Assembly: GCF_016458275.1 (NCBI RefSeq)
Contig: NZ_JAEMHM010000004.1
Location: 124,001-188,000, forward strand
Direction of reading: 5' to 3'
Source: Geomesophilobacter sediminis
GTDB lineage: Bacteria; Desulfobacterota; Desulfuromonadia; Geobacterales; Geobacteraceae
DNA: 64,000 nt
Every line of letters begins with the position of its first letter. Within the stretch, counting starts at the first letter, position 1. The position numbers were made by a program, and so were the translations under genes. Shown here in pieces: positions 62,239 to 64,000 of this stretch. A model generated the notes under the pieces. The model searched no databases. It was given only the letters and a program-made list of their open reading frames with translations, and was not told the DNA's origin.

Positions 62239-63489
62239 TCATCGCCACACCCCGCGGGTGTCGATCACCACCTTCTCCTTGAGAAGTTCGCGGTCGATCT
62301 CCTTGAACTCGTCGTGGTCCACCAGGACCAGCAGGATGTCCGCCTCGCGCAGCACCTCCTCCAGGCTGTACAGGGGGATCTCCCCCGCCTGGTGCTCCAC
62401 GTTGGGCTCGCAGGCCATGACCTCCCCGATACCGGAGGCGATCAGCTCCCGGGTTATTTCCAGGGCCGGAGACTCACGCAGATCGTCGATGTTCGCCTTG
62501 AAGGCGAGCCCCAGGCAGCCGATCACCGGGTCCCTGAAGCGCTCGGCCTTGGCGCGCACCCGTTCCAGCACCCAGTGCGGCTTGGCGTCGTTCACCTCCC
62601 GGGCGGTCCGGATCAGCCGGGCTTCCTTCGGGGCGGCCGCGACGATGAACCACGGGTCCACCGCGATGCAGTGGCCGCCGACGCCGGGGCCCGGCTGCAG
62701 GATGTTCACCCGCGGGTGTTTGTTGGCAAGCTCGATCAGCTCCCAGACGTTGATCCCGAGCCGGTCGCAGATGATGGAGAGCTCGTTGGCAAAGGCGATG
62801 TTGACGTCGCGCGAGGAATTCTCCACGAGCTTCGCCATCTCGGCGGTCTTGCTGTCGGTGAGAAAGATCCCCCCGTTGCAGAAGCTCCGATAGAGGTCCC
62901 GGGCCAGCTCAGCGGCAGGGCGGGTGACCCCGCCGATGATCCGGTCGTTATCCACCAGCTCCCGGATGATGTGCCCGGGAAGGACCCGTTCCGGGCAGTG
63001 GGCGAAATGAACGGAGAGCGCTGGGTGAGCCCCGGTACGGGAGGTGCCCAGGTCCGGCCGGAGTTCGGCGACCATGGCGGCGATCCGCTCGGTGGTTCCG
63101 ACCGGGGAGGTCGACTCGAGGATGACCAGGTTCCCCTCGCGCAAAACCGGGGCGATCGCCTTGGTGGCGGCGTCGATGAAGCTTAGGTCCGGGGTTTTTT
63201 CGGCACCCGGCACCGACTGACGGAACGGGGTCGGGACCGCGATGATGAAGACATCGGCCTGCTCCGGGGCGCAGGCGGCCTTGAGGTTCCCGCTGTTCAC
63301 CGCCGAGCGGACCAGGACGTCGAGGTCGGGCTCCACGATGTGGATCTTCCCTGAGTTGATGGTCGCGACCACCTCCTCGCTGATATCGACCCCGAGAACC
63401 TGGTGCCCCTTGGTGGCCAGGATGGATGCGGTGGGAAGCCCTATGTAGCCGAGGCCGACGACGACGATGGATTGCCTGATCTTTGACAT
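62239..63489 (-). CDS. wecC: UDP-N-acetyl-D-mannosaminuronate dehydrogenase
   Basis: Oxidises UDP-ManNAc to UDP-ManNAcA for surface polysaccharide. The 416-residue protein has the NAD site [17 protein letters not shown], the UDP-sugar dehydrogenase pattern [24 protein letters not shown], the region CPERVLPG and the catalytic Cys in [13 protein letters not shown], then [26 protein letters not shown] precedes the ATG. It follows the epimerase gene, with which it overlaps by 49 bases; both are needed for ManNAcA. Loci of this type usually serve O-antigen or common-antigen synthesis. Confidence 0.94.
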   Translation of the reverse strand: MSKIRQSIVVVGLGYIGLPTASILATKGHQVLGVDISEEVVATINSGKIHIVEPDLDVLVRSAVNSGNLKAACAPEQADVFIIAVPTPFRQSVPGAEKTPDLSFIDAATKAIAPVLREGNLVILESTSPVGTTERIAAMVAELRPDLGTSRTGAHPALSVHFAHCPERVLPGHIIRELVDNDRIIGGVTRPAAELARDLYRSFCNGGIFLTDSKTAEMAKLVENSSRDVNIAFANELSIICDRLGINVWELIELANKHPRVNILQPGPGVGGHCIAVDPWFIVAAAPKEARLIRTAREVNDAKPHWVLERVRAKAERFRDPVIGCLGLAFKANIDDLRESPALEITRELIASGIGEVMACEPNVEHQAGEIPLYSLEEVLREADILLVLVDHDEFKEIDRELLKEKVVIDTRGVWR

Positions 63490-64000
63490 TGCAACCTCTC
63501 CGATTGTTGATCGTGCCTTACCCGGCTCAGTTCCGCCAGGGTATCGACGATGCGGCGCGCGGCGGTGCCGTCGCCGTAAGGGTTGTGGGCCCGCGCCATG
63601 GCGCGGTAGGCTTCCGGGTCATCCAGGAGCCGCTCCACGGCGGCCACGATCGCGCCCCGGTCGGTTCCCACCAGCTGGACCGTTCCCGCCTGCACCGCCT
63701 CGGGGCGTTCGGTCCGCTCCCGCATGACCAGTACCGGTTTCCCCAAGGACGGGGCCTCCTCCTGGATCCCGCCGGAATCGGTGAGGATCAGGTCGGCGCG
63801 GTTGAGCAGATACACGAAGGGGAGATACTCCACCGGCGCCACCAGGTGCACGTTTTGGAACCCGGTACCGAGGATCCGGCGCACCGGCTCCTGCACCTGC
63901 GGATTCAGGTGCACCGGATACAGGATCTCCAGGTCGGGACGGCACCGCGCCAGGTCGGCGAGCCCGTTGCAGACCCCCGCGAGCCCGGAACCTAAGTTTT
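63441..64000 (-). CDS. wecB: UDP-N-acetylglucosamine 2-epimerase (N-terminus off the right edge)
   Basis: The C-terminal 186 codons of the non-hydrolysing epimerase that makes UDP-ManNAc. Visible are [76 protein letters not shown] and [23 protein letters not shown], all typical. The frame is open to the window end, so the N-terminal half lies outside. The last 16 codons overlap the wecC start and look like a run-on tail. Paired with wecC, it supplies UDP-ManNAcA. Confidence 0.93.
   Translation of the reverse strand, partial: NLGSGLAGVCNGLADLARCRPDLEILYPVHLNPQVQEPVRRILGTGFQNVHLVAPVEYLPFVYLLNRADLILTDSGGIQEEAPSLGKPVLVMRERTERPEAVQAGTVQLVGTDRGAIVAAVERLLDDPEAYRAMARAHNPYGDGTAARRIVDTLAELSRVRHDQQSERLQCQRSGNPSSSSASAT

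Overview
The window looks like a chromosomal segment of a member of the Geobacterales (Geobacter/Geomonas/Citrifermentans-like Desulfuromonadota). This is inferred from the tmRNA tag ADNYEYALAA, a GEMM-type cyclic-dinucleotide riboswitch upstream of secreted proteins, many multidomain sensor kinases, panB-panC-panD and ribD-ribE-ribBA-ribH-nusB operons, a PEP-CTERM-like secreted protein, a high-GC core and families of intergenic palindromic repeats. No species can be named from the sequence alone.

Left third (about 1-16.3 kb): an accessory region. After a sensor kinase that runs off the left edge come a decayed ISL3-family insertion sequence and a minus-strand block with a MqsR/DUF4258-like gene, a MqsA-like zinc/HTH regulator and an ImmA/IrrE protease. 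These share a promoter covered by two ACCAATTGGT palindromes. Next to them are a 57-residue protein, a metallo-beta-lactamase (MBL) fold protein and a 744-residue E2-E1-JAB fusion, which resembles a bacterial ubiquitin-like conjugation system. A second module pairs another MBL-fold protein with a multi-pass membrane protein. A 137-residue protein built of two 60-residue repeats and a low-GC serine recombinase close the region. The recombinase frame runs into the 3' end of ssrA (tmRNA), so this looks like a genomic island inserted at ssrA and carrying defence-like cargo.

Middle (about 16.3-46 kb): mostly housekeeping genes. These are smpB, an amidohydrolase, a phospholipase-D lipoprotein, panB/C/D, a chemoreceptor-like protein, a phosphofructokinase, a plus-strand operon (DUF1858-like, Fe-S-protein-like and hemerythrin genes), homoserine dehydrogenase, the riboflavin operon with nusB, nrdR and a dCMP deaminase, then tex, a PAP2 phosphatase, a large hybrid kinase and small zinc-ribbon, STAS and lipoprotein genes. 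An ORF-free structured stretch of about 340 nt that ends in a strong minus-strand terminator (22953-23290) may be an unannotated RNA.

Right third (about 46-64 kb): a minus-strand cell-surface and secretion region. It holds a 1746-residue lamin-tail/5'-nucleotidase protein, a PEP-CTERM-like protein and a purple-acid-phosphatase-like protein; the two phosphatases share a C-terminal domain. A GEMM riboswitch with an intrinsic terminator precedes three exported-protein genes, two of which share a duplicated domain. Upstream lies a possible RiPP-type cluster: a TPR/membrane protein, a 76-residue peptide, a radical SAM/SPASM enzyme and a membrane protein with overlapping ends. The window ends in wecC and a partial wecB for UDP-ManNAcA synthesis.
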